Positions 34,921-44,302 of a stretch of 64,000 nucleotides of DNA are shown here, one piece after another. The stretch comes from Ochrobactrum quorumnocens (GTDB taxonomy: Bacteria > Pseudomonadota > Alphaproteobacteria > Rhizobiales > Rhizobiaceae): NCBI RefSeq assembly GCF_002278035.1, contig NZ_CP022603.1, positions 310,001-374,000 of the forward strand, in the 5' to 3' direction. A program made the translations under genes and the position numbers. The notes beneath the pieces are model-generated. The model ran no database searches and was not told the origin of the DNA. It saw only the letters and a list, made by a program, of their open reading frames with translations. How positions within the stretch are numbered: position 1 is the stretch's first letter; every line of letters begins with the position of its first letter.

Positions 34921-35994
34921 TCAGGATTTGCTTCCGTTAGCAGCATTATCAGCTTTGAGTGGCCGCACGCTTCCCCGCAGGATCAACGGCGTATCAATCA
35001 TCACCATTTGAGGCGGTGCGTTGGGTGCACTCTGCCGTTCGTCGAGCAGGCGAATAATCTCGGCTGACAAACGCTCGGCATTCTGGTCGAAAGTTGTGAG
35101 CCTGTAGGCACCCCAGCGCGCTTCAGTGACATTGTCGAAGCCAATCACCGAAAGATCATCTGGTATCGAGAGATTGAAGACATCACGGGCGCAATCAATC
35201 AGACCGAAAGCCATCAAGTCGTTCACACAGAACACAGCTTCAACCCGGTCACGCTCGCTCAAAAGCAAGGATGCTGCGGCAAAGCCACCGTCGTAGTCTG
35301 TCAGTTCGCCACGCTGAACACTGACCTTGAGACCAATGCTTTCGGCACGTGTGATGTAAGCTTCTTCGCGTTCCAACAAATTGGGACTACGGACATTGGA
35401 CGTGACCAGCCCCAATCGTTTCATGCCACGTGCTGCAAATACGTCAACCGCTGTTTCTGCAGCCTGTCGGTTATTGATACGGATATGATCGGGGCCATCC
35501 TCGTTACGACCAACGACAATTAATGTATGTCCATTGCGTTGCGCGAGTTCGACAAACGATGACGACGGCATGCCGGACAGAACGACAGTTGCTTCAGCTC
35601 GATAGCGGAGAAGCGTCTGGTGCGCCGCGGACAGATTTTCACCATGTTGTCCGGTTGGAATCAGTACGGGAACGCTGCCACGCGCGGTCAACCTGCGTGA
35701 AAGCGCTGCAATCTGGCGCGAACGGAACGGACTGGCTGGATCAGCAGCGATCATGCCAACAATTCGGCTGCGCTTGGCCAACAAGCCACGTGCAAGATCA
35801 TTGACCTGATAGCCGAGCTTTTCGGCTGCTTTCAGCACCTTTTCACGCGTGGAAGGCGACACACTGGCACCCGGCGTAAACGTTCGAGACACGGCAGAGC
35901 GAGATACACCGGCTTCTACCGCGACCTCATGCGCGCTGATAAAACGGGGCAGATTTTCTGAAAGCTCATCATGACCGCGATCACTATCTGCCAT
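34921..35994 (-). CDS. LacI-family transcriptional regulator
   Basis: A 357-residue repressor-type regulator. The N-terminal helix-turn-helix (ISAHEVAVEAGVSRSAVSRTFTPGASVSPSTREKVLKAAEKLGY, residues ~18-62) is followed by a periplasmic-binding-protein-like effector domain (RIVGMIAADPASPF... VFCVNDLMAFGLID... SVIGFDNV). It starts 2 nt after the upstream permease stop and abuts the phosphoesterase gene, so it is embedded in the operon and probably autoregulates it in response to the imported solute. The effector is unknown. Confidence 0.9.
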   Translation of the reverse strand: MADSDRGHDELSENLPRFISAHEVAVEAGVSRSAVSRTFTPGASVSPSTREKVLKAAEKLGYQVNDLARGLLAKRSRIVGMIAADPASPFRSRQIAALSRRLTARGSVPVLIPTGQHGENLSAAHQTLLRYRAEATVVLSGMPSSSFVELAQRNGHTLIVVGRNEDGPDHIRINNRQAAETAVDVFAARGMKRLGLVTSNVRSPNLLEREEAYITRAESIGLKVSVQRGELTDYDGGFAAASLLLSERDRVEAVFCVNDLMAFGLIDCARDVFNLSIPDDLSVIGFDNVTEARWGAYRLTTFDQNAERLSAEIIRLLDERQSAPNAPPQMVMIDTPLILRGSVRPLKADNAANGSKS

Positions 35995-35996
35995 TG

Positions 35997-36809
35997 CTAT
36001 CGACCCACTTTGGAAAGCACATCGGCTCTCAGGAAACGCTCAACCACAAACATGAAGGCAATTGAAGGCACCAGCAGGATCAATGCGCTGATCGATGCGA
36101 TCTGATAATTGCCACCCGAGCTTGCTGTATAGAGCATGAGCGGTAATGTTGTAATGTCGGGTGCGCCCACAAAATATGTCCCGGTGAATTCATCAAGTGA
36201 TTCAAGGAACACAAAGATTGCGCTGGCGAGCAGGCCAGGCGCTGCAATCGGTAATGTGATGTGGAAGAAAGTCTTCATGGCTGATGCGCCCATGGAGCGC
36301 GCTGCCTCTTCCAGCTCTCGATCAATCGCTGAGAACGCAGCGGTCGCGATCCACACGGCATAAACCAGACCATGCGTCACATGCACCAGCACAACGCCGG
36401 TAATCGTTCCATTCAGACGCAGCGAATAGAACATCTGCGCGATGTTGACGTAAATCGGCAAGTTTGGAAAGGCTTGCGGGATCAAGAGGATCAGCAACAC
36501 TAGCCCGCGAAACGGTAGTTTCAATCGTGCCAGCGCATAGCCAGCCGGAATAGCAAGGCCGAGCGAGACGACGACTGTCAGGCTTGCAATAACCACGCTG
36601 GTCCCGAGCGATGAAAGCGCATTGCCCCGCGCCGAAAACACATTCGCCCAGAAGGAAAAGCCGTACTGAATAGGCAGCGTATGCGGGAAATACCAGCGTT
36701 CAGCGACAGCCCAAAGAAGCAGATTGGCCAACGGTCCGAAGATGGCGAAGGCCAGCAGGCCAAGCACGATGCCGCGTGGTATCCAACGCCAGTCAAATGC
36801 AGTGCTCAT
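35997..36809 (-). CDS. ABC transporter permease, PotC/PhnV-like (second permease)
   Basis: Inner-membrane permease, 270 residues, about six hydrophobic helices, with the EAA loop EAARSMGASAMKTFFHITLPIAAPG. Start overlaps the stop of the preceding permease gene (TGATG). It belongs to the spermidine/putrescine, iron and 2-aminoethylphosphonate importer group, whose members cannot be told apart by eye. Neighbours on the same strand make a full importer. Confidence 0.87.
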   Translation of the reverse strand: MSTAFDWRWIPRGIVLGLLAFAIFGPLANLLLWAVAERWYFPHTLPIQYGFSFWANVFSARGNALSSLGTSVVIASLTVVVSLGLAIPAGYALARLKLPFRGLVLLILLIPQAFPNLPIYVNIAQMFYSLRLNGTITGVVLVHVTHGLVYAVWIATAAFSAIDRELEEAARSMGASAMKTFFHITLPIAAPGLLASAIFVFLESLDEFTGTYFVGAPDITTLPLMLYTASSGGNYQIASISALILLVPSIAFMFVVERFLRADVLSKVGR

Positions 36810-37630
36810 CAGCCGTGCTCCTTCATGGTTTGTCTAAGATAAATCCACGCGACCAGACTGGTCATCAGGAGCGAGATAGTGCCGAGCGCATTGGCAACGC
36901 CATAATCGCCATAGGCATTGATGCGGAAAGCCATATTGGCGGTGATCATCGTTGGAGATTGGGCATTGATCATAAGCGGAACGGAAAGCACCGACATCAT
37001 GGTGACGAAACTGAGGATCAAGCCCACCAGCAGTGTCGGGCGCACTTGGGGCAGCACGATTTCGATCAGAATGCGCAGGCGTCCTGCGCCAAGATTACGT
37101 GCCGATTCAATGGTGCTGCGATCAATCGATGCCATTGCGCCAGCCAGTAGCAAAGTGACAAATGGCGTCTGCTTCCAGACAAATGCGATCACGATGCCGC
37201 GCCAGTCGAGAAAGCTCATGGCTTGGAGTGGTGTCAGAACACCGCTTTCGATCAGCAGGCTATTCATCAGACCATTTTTGGCGAGAAATGTGCGCAATAT
37301 CTGGCCGACGACGATGAAGGGAATGAACAGTGGCCAACGATAAAGCCAGCGCAGAACGGTTACGGCGCGCTGATTGGATCCAAGGGTCAAATATCCGCCA
37401 ATAGCAATCGCAAAAAGCGCGATCAGCGCTGAGGAGAGGGTGACAATCACAACGGTAAACAGCATATCGCTTGAATAAAGCTCAAATGCCTTTGTGAAGT
37501 TGCCGAAGCCCCAGTTTTCACCAACATGAAATGCGCCGCTTATCGAACCAAATAGCGGTACGATGAACAGAAACAGCACGATGGCCAGCGCTGGAGCGAC
37601 CAGCAGAAAACCCGTCATTCTCTGCGACAT
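36809..37630 (-). CDS. ABC transporter permease, PotB/PhnU-like (first permease)
   Basis: Inner-membrane permease, 273 residues, with about six hydrophobic helices and the EAA-type loop ESARNLGAGRLRILIEIVLPQVRPT. It lies ~65 nt downstream of the binding-protein gene and is translationally coupled to the second permease. Substrate as for the operon. Confidence 0.87.
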   Translation of the reverse strand: MSQRMTGFLLVAPALAIVLFLFIVPLFGSISGAFHVGENWGFGNFTKAFELYSSDMLFTVVIVTLSSALIALFAIAIGGYLTLGSNQRAVTVLRWLYRWPLFIPFIVVGQILRTFLAKNGLMNSLLIESGVLTPLQAMSFLDWRGIVIAFVWKQTPFVTLLLAGAMASIDRSTIESARNLGAGRLRILIEIVLPQVRPTLLVGLILSFVTMMSVLSVPLMINAQSPTMITANMAFRINAYGDYGVANALGTISLLMTSLVAWIYLRQTMKEHG

Positions 37631-37696
37631 GAATATTCCCCGAATTTTTGAATTATCGACCGGATGCGTGTTTAACGCCCCCGGTCTAGGCCTTTA

Positions 37697-38830
37697 TCAG
37701 TTGCCAACCTGACGTTCGTAAGCTTCCAGTATCGCAGTGTTGTATGGGGCGATCGGGAAAGGCTTGCCGTAATTGGCCAGATCTTCAGGCGAAATGTCGG
37801 TGAAAAGCTTGTTCCACGTATCGGCATCAAGCTCCGCCTTGACGTGATCTGCATCAATGCCCGGATACCAGTTGAAACGTTTTACAATGCCTTCAGCCTG
37901 AACTTTCGGGCTGGTTGCCAGTGCCACGAACTTCTCAGCAAGTTCCTTGTTGGCGCTCTTTTCAGGGATCACGTAATGCATCGGCTGGCCAGGCATGCCA
38001 GGCGAAGGCAGAACGAGCTTCATTTCTGGTGGAAGCTGACCATTGGCTTTCCAAGAATAGAACATGTCCACCCAGACTGGACCCATAGCGATTTCCCCAC
38101 GGCTCAGCATGTCGAGCGTGCCTGCATTGCCGGGCGTCAGCGTTGCATCGGTGGTGAAATCCTTGAGTGAGGCAAAAGCCTTGTCCCAGTTTTTGGCTTC
38201 GCCTTCTTCAAACGGGCCTTTCATGAGTTTGTCGGCATCGCCGCCATAGGCATAAATCCAGCCCATCACAAAGCTTACACCGGAAGCGCCGCCCTTGATG
38301 CCATTATAGCCGAATTGCTTCGGGTTTTCCTTGGCCCATGTAACCAGCTCGTCATAGCTCTTTGGTGGATTGGCAACGAGCGCAGGATTATACGCAAGGG
38401 CAGTCTGGCTGTTGAACATTGGCATGACATAGCCATCAACATCGGTACCAAGCGCCATTTTGGCGTTGCCACGCGTTACGAGCTTGCCGCTGTCGATCTT
38501 GCTGCGGTAGTTTTCTAGAAATTTCTTTTCGACCATTGGGCCAGCAAACTTCTCATGGACGACGGCGACATCCGCGTCCCACTTTTCAACCCCAGCCTTG
38601 GACTGTGCTTCAAAGCGCTCGAGAATCTTCTGTGAACCCGCATCGCCGGGGCCGGTGCCAACAACGCGAACCGTCGTGCCGGGATTTTCCTTCTCGAACA
38701 ATGGGCCGAGATACTCGTTCACATAGTCAACCATGTTCTGGTCGCCTGCGGTTAGCACGGTCAGTTCATCGGCTGCGGCGGGTGATGCCGTCAGACCAAG
38801 GACGAGAGCTGTTTTCAGAATCGTCTTCAT
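37697..38830 (-). CDS. ABC transporter periplasmic solute-binding protein
   Basis: A 377-residue extracellular binding protein (SBP_bac_6/8-like). Signal peptide MKTILKTALVLGLTASPAAA-DE, then LTVLTAGDQNMVDYVNEYLGPLFEKENPG, DADVAVVHEKFAGPMVEKK, MFNSQTALAYNPALVANPPKSYDELVTWAKENP and GEIAMGPVWVDMFYSW. Start MKTILK has AGGA 8 nt upstream. The N-terminal pattern fits importers of iron, thiamine, spermidine or phosphonates, so it does not define the ligand. The mature protein is rich in Lys and Asp/Glu, with no His-rich metal loop. Confidence 0.85.
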   Translation of the reverse strand: MKTILKTALVLGLTASPAAADELTVLTAGDQNMVDYVNEYLGPLFEKENPGTTVRVVGTGPGDAGSQKILERFEAQSKAGVEKWDADVAVVHEKFAGPMVEKKFLENYRSKIDSGKLVTRGNAKMALGTDVDGYVMPMFNSQTALAYNPALVANPPKSYDELVTWAKENPKQFGYNGIKGGASGVSFVMGWIYAYGGDADKLMKGPFEEGEAKNWDKAFASLKDFTTDATLTPGNAGTLDMLSRGEIAMGPVWVDMFYSWKANGQLPPEMKLVLPSPGMPGQPMHYVIPEKSANKELAEKFVALATSPKVQAEGIVKRFNWYPGIDADHVKAELDADTWNKLFTDISPEDLANYGKPFPIAPYNTAILEAYERQVGN

Positions 38831-39051
38831 CGAATAATTCCTGCTTTTTTGATCCGCATAGCGGAAGATTTCGACGGTTGGATATTGGATATCCGGTGAG
38901 GTATGATCGGGAATTTTGTGCGGCTGCGGACGATTGACGGCCCGCAATCCTGTGGTGAGCAGTTGACACTGCTAAGATCGCCTTTCGAGTCAGTCCTTGG
39001 AGTGGTGCACACCTGTGCAATGCTCTAGAGCCTACAGTTTGGTCGATCAAA

Positions 39052-40125
39052 TCACTTGTCGAACAAAAATAAAGCCTGTTCGGGAATGCGAATTTCTACC
39101 TGTGAACCGGGCTGGTGACTTTCCGCTGAATCGACCAGCAGGTGTCTGCCGCCTGCGCTCACCATGTGCCGCCAAAGACCACCAGGATAGCTGGTCTGGT
39201 CGACCGTTCCGGACAGAATGAGTTCCGGCGTTGTGGCGGAGTTGGGCGATCCCGGCACTGCGAGCTTTGCTGCTTCACTGCGAAAACGTGCTGCCGCTAT
39301 CCCATCCGACAAATTACGGCGGCCTGCCGGAATTGTACTCGCCTTGTTATGTGGTCCGGCAGCAATCTCGATACGGTCAGCTTTGACTGTAACAGGCAGC
39401 TCAATGAGGTTTTCAGCCCCCATGAAAGCGGCAACAAAATCGGAAGCCGGATGATTATAGACTTCTTCCGGTGCCCCGGCTTGCGCCACTTCGCCATTGT
39501 TTAGGATCACGATGCGATCTGCCATAACCATTGCTTCTTCGCGGTCATGGGTCACGTGAACCGCCGTAATACCCAGACGACGCTGCAAGGCGCTGATTTC
39601 ATGACGAACCGACAGGCGGATGCGCGCATCCAAATTAGAGAGCGGTTCATCGAGCAGCAGAATATCAGGTTCAATAGCCAATGCCCGGCCCAGTGCAACA
39701 CGTTGGCGCTGACCGCCGGAAAGTGCGGCAGGCTTGCGATCGAGAAGAGCATCAAGTCCCAAAAGGCGCGCTACTTCCTGAACTTTTTGACGAACTTTGT
39801 CCTTTGACGTTCCACGAATTCGCAGACCGTATCCGATATTCTGCGCCACCGTCATATGTGGCCAGAGCGCATAGGATTGAAAAACCAAAGCCATGCCGCG
39901 CTTGTCTGGCGGAAGGCGAGTGACCTCCTTACCGCCGACGCGGATCGCTCCATCGCTCGGCGTGTTGAAGCCGGCAATCGCACGCAGCAAGGTTGTCTTT
40001 CCACATCCCGACGAGCCAAGCAGCGCTACGAATTCACCTTTCTTGACCGAAAGGTCTACACCTTTAAGAATCTCATTATTGCCATAACGGACGCGTGCAT
40101 CCGCTACCTCCAAAAACGCAGGCAT
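39052..40125 (-). CDS. ABC transporter ATPase (PotA/PhnT-like)
   Basis: ATPase subunit of the operon's importer, 357 residues. Walker A GSSGCGKTT, signature [19 protein letters not shown], Walker [13 protein letters not shown], and a C-terminal TOBE region. Start MPAFLE follows GGGGAGGA; the upstream in-frame codons add 24 residues with no support. It is the first gene of the transcriptional unit of ATPase, binding protein, two permeases, LacI and phosphoesterase. Confidence 0.87.
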   Translation of the reverse strand: MPAFLEVADARVRYGNNEILKGVDLSVKKGEFVALLGSSGCGKTTLLRAIAGFNTPSDGAIRVGGKEVTRLPPDKRGMALVFQSYALWPHMTVAQNIGYGLRIRGTSKDKVRQKVQEVARLLGLDALLDRKPAALSGGQRQRVALGRALAIEPDILLLDEPLSNLDARIRLSVRHEISALQRRLGITAVHVTHDREEAMVMADRIVILNNGEVAQAGAPEEVYNHPASDFVAAFMGAENLIELPVTVKADRIEIAAGPHNKASTIPAGRRNLSDGIAAARFRSEAAKLAVPGSPNSATTPELILSGTVDQTSYPGGLWRHMVSAGGRHLLVDSAESHQPGSQVEIRIPEQALFLFDK

Positions 40126-40295
40126 TTGCGTATCCTCCCCAGGATCGACGGCCGGTATTATTTTTTCTGCACAGCCGTGCAATCTGGATTGAAGCATTTT
40201 TAATTTACCTCGACAAGCGACAAATTGAATTGCAGCGGAAAATCGTGAGCAGCATATATTTGCCGCCCGTTGATATGGCTATCTAACGAGGTTTT

Positions 40296-40313
40296 ATAAC
40301 AGTCGTATGACTG
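40296..40313 (-). promoter_or_regulatory. Candidate Pho box upstream of the PhnT-like operon
   Basis: On the minus strand CAGTCATACGACTGTTAT reads as CAGTCAT-ACGA-CTGTTAT, matching CTGTCAT-N4-CTGTCAT at 12 of 14 positions. A TAGATA -10-like hexamer follows after ~10 nt. The core also contains the palindrome CAGTC-N4-GACTG, so a LacI-type operator is an alternative reading. Confidence 0.55.
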
Positions 40314-40334
40314 GCGCTGCGCAGGTGTGCAAAA

Positions 40335-40362
40335 CGTGGACAGCTTTGTAAAGCTGTCCACG
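40335..40362 (-). terminator. 13-bp-arm palindrome, probable sit-operon terminator
   Basis: CGTGGACAGCTTT and AAAGCTGTCCACG are separated by 2 nt, and the minus strand continues into TTTT. It lies ~105 nt past the sitD stop. An operator role for the following operon cannot be excluded. Confidence 0.6.
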
Positions 40363-40468
40363 CTGCACGCAAGCTGTTCCGATACGTTAGGCATGTCTCC
40401 CAAAAGCAGAAATCAGTTTTGGGATAAAGACATGCGTCGCGCTTGAAGACAGCCTACAGGTAATTCAT

Positions 40469-41323
40469 TCAGGCCGTTTCAGCATCATGTCGTGCTTCTG
40501 TTCGGGCGGTGCGCCAAGACGAGAACAGAAACGCTACAATGAAAATTAGGGTCATCAGCAGAACGATTGTAGGAGCAGGGGCGCTGTCGATAAAGAAAGA
40601 CAGATAAACACCCATGAATGATGAAAAGACTGCAACAACGACTGCGACAATCATCATACTGCTGAACCTGCGGGTGAGCAGAAAAGCGATTGCGCCGGGC
40701 GCGATGAGCAAAGAGATGGCAAGAATGATGCCGACTGCTTTTAGAACACCGACAATCGTCAGCGAAATCAGACACAGAAGCCCATAATGCAGAAGCCTTA
40801 CCGGCAATCCGACCGCACGCGCTTGCGCCGGATCGAATGCATGAAGCAGAAAATCGCGCCATTTGACGATGAGAACGCCGGCTGTCACCGCAGCGATGAT
40901 AGCTGTCTCGATAAGATCGCCCGTGTTGATGCCCAGAATATCACCGAACAGAATGTGATCGAGGTGTACATTTGCACGTACCGATACGTAAAGCACGAGA
41001 CCCAGCCCGAACATACCGGAGAAAACAATGCCCATCACTGTGTCTTGCTTGATCCGGCTGTTTTCTTTGAGAAATCCGGTTGCCAGAGCGCAAATCATGC
41101 CTGCGACGAAAGCACCGATGCCAAAGGGCAGTCCCACCATATAGGCAATAACGACGCCCGGCAGAACAGCATGACTGATAGCATCGCCCATCAGTGACCA
41201 GCCTTTAAGCACCAGAAAGCATGAGAGCAGGGCGGTTGGTATTGCAATCAGCACCGAAGCGATCAGCGCATAGACCATAAAATCGAACTGAAATGGCATT
41301 AAAAGCATGTCAAACCAGTTCAT
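40469..41323 (-). CDS. sitD: Manganese/iron ABC importer permease SitD
   Basis: Inner-membrane permease of the ABC-3 metal family, 284 residues, with about eight hydrophobic helices and the family segments LKGWSLMGDAISHAVLPGV and AVGIILAISLLIAPGAIAFLLT. I chose the start MNWFDM overlapping the end of sitC by 4 nt; the earlier in-frame ATG would add 65 unrelated residues. Last gene of the four-gene unit. Mn2+ as substrate is inferred from the binding-protein ligands and the upstream Mur-like boxes. Confidence 0.87.
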   Translation of the reverse strand: MNWFDMLLMPFQFDFMVYALIASVLIAIPTALLSCFLVLKGWSLMGDAISHAVLPGVVIAYMVGLPFGIGAFVAGMICALATGFLKENSRIKQDTVMGIVFSGMFGLGLVLYVSVRANVHLDHILFGDILGINTGDLIETAIIAAVTAGVLIVKWRDFLLHAFDPAQARAVGLPVRLLHYGLLCLISLTIVGVLKAVGIILAISLLIAPGAIAFLLTRRFSSMMIVAVVVAVFSSFMGVYLSFFIDSAPAPTIVLLMTLIFIVAFLFSSWRTARTEARHDAETA

Positions 41324-42183
41324 GACTGCGCCTCCCGCAATGCGCTTGCGGCGCGTCTTCTGGCCGCCAGCATTCCATGTTTTGGTGCGAGAAAGAACAC
41401 AGTGAGGAAAACGAGTGTCTGCAACACGACGATAATCCCACCAGTGGCCCCGTCCATGAAATAGCTGACATAAGCACCGATAAAGCTTGTCAGCGCACCG
41501 ATAATGACTGCAATCCATAAAAGCCGTGAGAAACGGTCTGTCAAAAGATAAGCCGTCGCACCTGGTGTCACGACCATGCAGATGACAAGAAATGCGCCCA
41601 CCGTCTGCATTGCTGCAACCGTTGAGGCCGAAAGCAGCGTGAAGAACATGATTTTGAGTGCGGTTGGCTTCAAGCCGATCGATCGCGCATGGCTTTCATC
41701 AAAAAAGACCACCATGAGGTCTTTCCATTTCAACAGAAGCAATGCGAGCGACACGAAGCCGATGATCGCTAATTGAACGATGTCGCCGGGGGTGATGGCG
41801 AGAATATTGCCAAGCACAATTGTCTGGATGCTGATCGAGGTTGGCCTGAGCGAAATCATGAAAAGACCAAGGCCGAAAAACGCTGTGAAAATAAGCCCAA
41901 TGATTGCATCTTCTTTGAGCTTGGTGCGCTGATTGAGAAACAGCATCGCCGCCGCCGCAAGCCCACCGGAGAAGAATGCACCGATGGAAAAGGGCAGGCC
42001 CAGCATATAGGCACCCGCAACGCCCGGAACGATGGAGTGGGAGAGGGCGTCACCGATGAGTGACCAGCCTTTAAGCATCAAATAGGCCGAAAGAAACGCG
42101 CAAACACCACCAACAAGGGCAGAAACCCACATCGCATTTATCATGTAGCCGTAGTGAAACGGTTCGAGCAGAAGAGCCATCAA
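41320..42183 (-). CDS. sitC: Manganese/iron ABC importer permease SitC
   Basis: Inner-membrane ABC-3 permease, 287 residues, paralogous to SitD (shared [29 protein letters not shown] and [22 protein letters not shown] pattern). Starts inside the end of the ATPase gene (ATGATGG overlap) and overlaps the start of sitD, so the three are translationally coupled. Two distinct permeases, rather than one, favour a SitABCD-type Mn/Fe system over ZnuABC. Confidence 0.88.
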   Translation of the reverse strand: MMALLLEPFHYGYMINAMWVSALVGGVCAFLSAYLMLKGWSLIGDALSHSIVPGVAGAYMLGLPFSIGAFFSGGLAAAAMLFLNQRTKLKEDAIIGLIFTAFFGLGLFMISLRPTSISIQTIVLGNILAITPGDIVQLAIIGFVSLALLLLKWKDLMVVFFDESHARSIGLKPTALKIMFFTLLSASTVAAMQTVGAFLVICMVVTPGATAYLLTDRFSRLLWIAVIIGALTSFIGAYVSYFMDGATGGIIVVLQTLVFLTVFFLAPKHGMLAARRRAASALREAQS

Positions 42184-43067
42184 TCGTGTCCCTTTGCATT
42201 TTGCTCGTAGAGAACGAAAGGGCGCTCATCATCGGTAATTACGCCGACAGCTGAGCGATTTTGTTTGGTTGCTTCGTCTAAAACCAGATGGCGCAGAACG
42301 CCACCAAACGTCTTTTCTAGATTGGCTTGCGTGAAAATCTCTTCCGTTGGGCCATAGGCGAGCACGGTATTTTTAACCAGAACCGTTCGATCACAGAATT
42401 CCGGTACACTGCCTAGATTATGTGTTGAAACCAACATCACGCGACCTTCGTCACGGAGTCCGCGTAGAAGTGTGACGATTGCTTCTTCCGTCTTCACGTC
42501 CACACCAGTGAATGGCTCATCGAGTAGGATTACGCGGCCATCCTGAGCAAGGGCGCGGGCAAGGAACACACGCTTCTTTTGCCCGCCCGAGAGTTCACCG
42601 ATCTGACGCTTGCGATATTCGAGCATGTTCACACGGCGTAAGGCGGTTTCGACCGCCTCGTGATCAGCGCGACGGGGAATTCGCATCATGCCCATATGGC
42701 CATAACGCCCCATCATGACGACGTCTTCGACCAGAACAGGGAAGTTCCAGTCAACTTCTTCACTTTGTGGCACATAAGCGACAAGGTTTTTCTTGAGCGC
42801 TTCTTTAACCGGCACGCCAAGGATTGTGATTTCACCTTTGGCGAGGCGCACAAAGCCCATAATTGCTTTGAACAAAGTTGACTTGCCCGAACCGTTCACA
42901 CCCACAAGTGCTGTAATCGTTCCGGTCGGGATATTGAACGTCGCATTGCGCAAGGCAGTGTGACCGTTGCGATAGGTTACAGTCGCATCTTTCACGTTCA
43001 AACCTTTAGCCGCGCTTTGTTCAAGCGCGGCGAGATTTTCAGCGTGATGACTGATCGGGACATTCAT
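42180..43067 (-). CDS. sitB: Manganese/iron ABC importer ATPase SitB
   Basis: ATPase subunit, 295 residues. Walker [11 protein letters not shown]-loop [19 protein letters not shown] (typical of metal importers), signature [19 protein letters not shown], Walker [13 protein letters not shown]. Start overlaps the sitA stop (ATGA). A C-terminal extension of ~40 residues follows the core. Confidence 0.9.
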   Translation of the reverse strand: MNVPISHHAENLAALEQSAAKGLNVKDATVTYRNGHTALRNATFNIPTGTITALVGVNGSGKSTLFKAIMGFVRLAKGEITILGVPVKEALKKNLVAYVPQSEEVDWNFPVLVEDVVMMGRYGHMGMMRIPRRADHEAVETALRRVNMLEYRKRQIGELSGGQKKRVFLARALAQDGRVILLDEPFTGVDVKTEEAIVTLLRGLRDEGRVMLVSTHNLGSVPEFCDRTVLVKNTVLAYGPTEEIFTQANLEKTFGGVLRHLVLDEATKQNRSAVGVITDDERPFVLYEQNAKGHD

Positions 43068-43969
43068 TGTTTGAGGCCTTTTGCGATTGTGCTCGAGGTG
43101 ACTTTCAGCAGGTCAAGGTATGTTGGCACGGGGCCATCGGCTTCTGAAAGAGAATCAACATAGAGGACACCGCCGTATTTCGCCCCAGTTTCACGCGCAA
43201 CTTGCTCTGCTGGAGCGGCGGAAACCGTGCTTTCAGAGAACACAGCGGTAATGTTGTTCTCGCGCACGGCATCAATCACCTTGCGAACCTGCTGCGGCGT
43301 GCCTTGCTGATCAGCATTGATCGGCCAGAGGTACAGCTCCTTCAGGTTGAAATCTCGTGCGAGATAAGAGAACGCGCCTTCACTCGTCACCAGCCAGCGC
43401 TTGTCTGCCGGAATTGAATCAAGCTCAGCATGGATCGGATCAATTGCAGCTTTAATCTGGGCTTTGTAATTTTCAGCATTCGCCTTGTAGGTTTCCGCAT
43501 TCTCCGGATCATATTTTACAAAGGCATCACGAATATTGTCGACATAGATGAGAGCCGAGGTTGGGGACATCCACGCATGGGGATTGGGTTTGCCACTATA
43601 TGGGCCTTCATTGATATCCATCGGCACAACCCCGTCAGACGCAACGGCACTCGGCACGTCTTTCAGGCGTGAGAAGAATTTTTCGAACCATAGCTCCAGC
43701 CCAAGGCCATTCCACAGGATAAGCTTGGCATCTTGCGCTTTTATAAGATCGCCGGGTGTTGGCTGGTATTCATGAATTTCAGCGCCTGGCTTGGTAATTG
43801 ATTCAACCGTTGCCGCGTCACCTGCAACATTGCGTGCAATGTCCGCAATCACTGTAAATGTGGTTACAGCTTTGAATTTTTCAGCTGCCAAGGCAGCTCC
43901 AGATACTGCACAAAACAACACACTCCCGGCAAGACCAGCCGTCAAAGCCCGCATGAAAGGTCGAATCAT
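43064..43969 (-). CDS. sitA: Manganese/iron-binding periplasmic protein SitA
   Basis: Cluster-9 (TroA/PsaA/SitA) periplasmic binding protein, 301 residues. Signal peptide [31 protein letters not shown]. Likely metal ligands are H66 (HEYQPTPGD), H131 (NPHAW), E197 (TSEGAF) and D272 (YVDSLS). The acidic E197 and absence of the His-rich loop of zinc-specific ZnuA favour Mn2+/Fe2+. I chose MIRPFM because AAGGAG is then spaced 6 nt; the ATG just upstream directly abuts that site. First gene of sitABCD. Confidence 0.9.
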   Translation of the reverse strand: MIRPFMRALTAGLAGSVLFCAVSGAALAAEKFKAVTTFTVIADIARNVAGDAATVESITKPGAEIHEYQPTPGDLIKAQDAKLILWNGLGLELWFEKFFSRLKDVPSAVASDGVVPMDINEGPYSGKPNPHAWMSPTSALIYVDNIRDAFVKYDPENAETYKANAENYKAQIKAAIDPIHAELDSIPADKRWLVTSEGAFSYLARDFNLKELYLWPINADQQGTPQQVRKVIDAVRENNITAVFSESTVSAAPAEQVARETGAKYGGVLYVDSLSEADGPVPTYLDLLKVTSSTIAKGLKQ

Positions 43970-43983
43970 TCCCATCTCCTTAA

Positions 43984-43998
43984 TGCAAATAATTTGCA
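43984..43998. promoter_or_regulatory. Mur-like box 1 upstream of sitA
   Basis: TGCAAAT-A-ATTTGCA is a perfect palindrome 15 nt before the sitA start, partly overlapped by another palindrome, TGCAATTGCA. It resembles the MRS sites bound by the rhizobial Mn regulator Mur (Fur family). Confidence 0.7.
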
Positions 43999-44034
43999 AT
44001 TGCATAAATTAGATAATGGCGACTCACAAGCGCT

Positions 44035-44053
44035 TTTGCAAATCATTTGCAAA
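44035..44053. promoter_or_regulatory. Mur-like box 2 upstream of sitA
   Basis: TTTGCAAATCATTTGCAAA is a perfect 19-bp palindrome containing the same TGCAAAT-N-ATTTGCA core as box 1, about 50 bp further upstream. The pair likely brackets the sit promoter. Confidence 0.72.
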
Positions 44054-44302
44054 CGAACCGAATTTATTTGGTCACAAATATTTGTTAGGAAATGCACCTA
44101 TAAGGTGTATTTTAAATTAATATTGTGTAACTTCGCGCATGGTGGATACGTCTAGCTTAGGGACGTTTCGGACGATTTTTATATCAACTGTACAAGTAAA
44201 TTCCGTGATTAACGACGTGCATACACTCGAATTCATTCTCATATTGATTTTTTGAGACGGGGACAGGGAGGCGTTCAAGTACTGATAATATTAATAATTT
44301 AC
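44054..44302. other. Gene-free region between sitA and the AraC pseudogene
   Basis: AT-rich sequence with no supported frame. I see no further palindrome of note. Confidence 0.4.

Larger units (their letters stand above)
40126..40468 (-). other. Promoter region of the PhnT-like operon
   Basis: Gene-free region that holds the sit-operon terminator hairpin and a candidate Pho box, each listed separately. No coding frame is supported. Confidence 0.5.

Noticed and set aside
40469..43969. ZnuABC zinc importer assignment
   Set aside because: Two permeases, H/H/E/D ligands, no His-rich loop, and no Zur-type site; Mur-like boxes fit manganese better.
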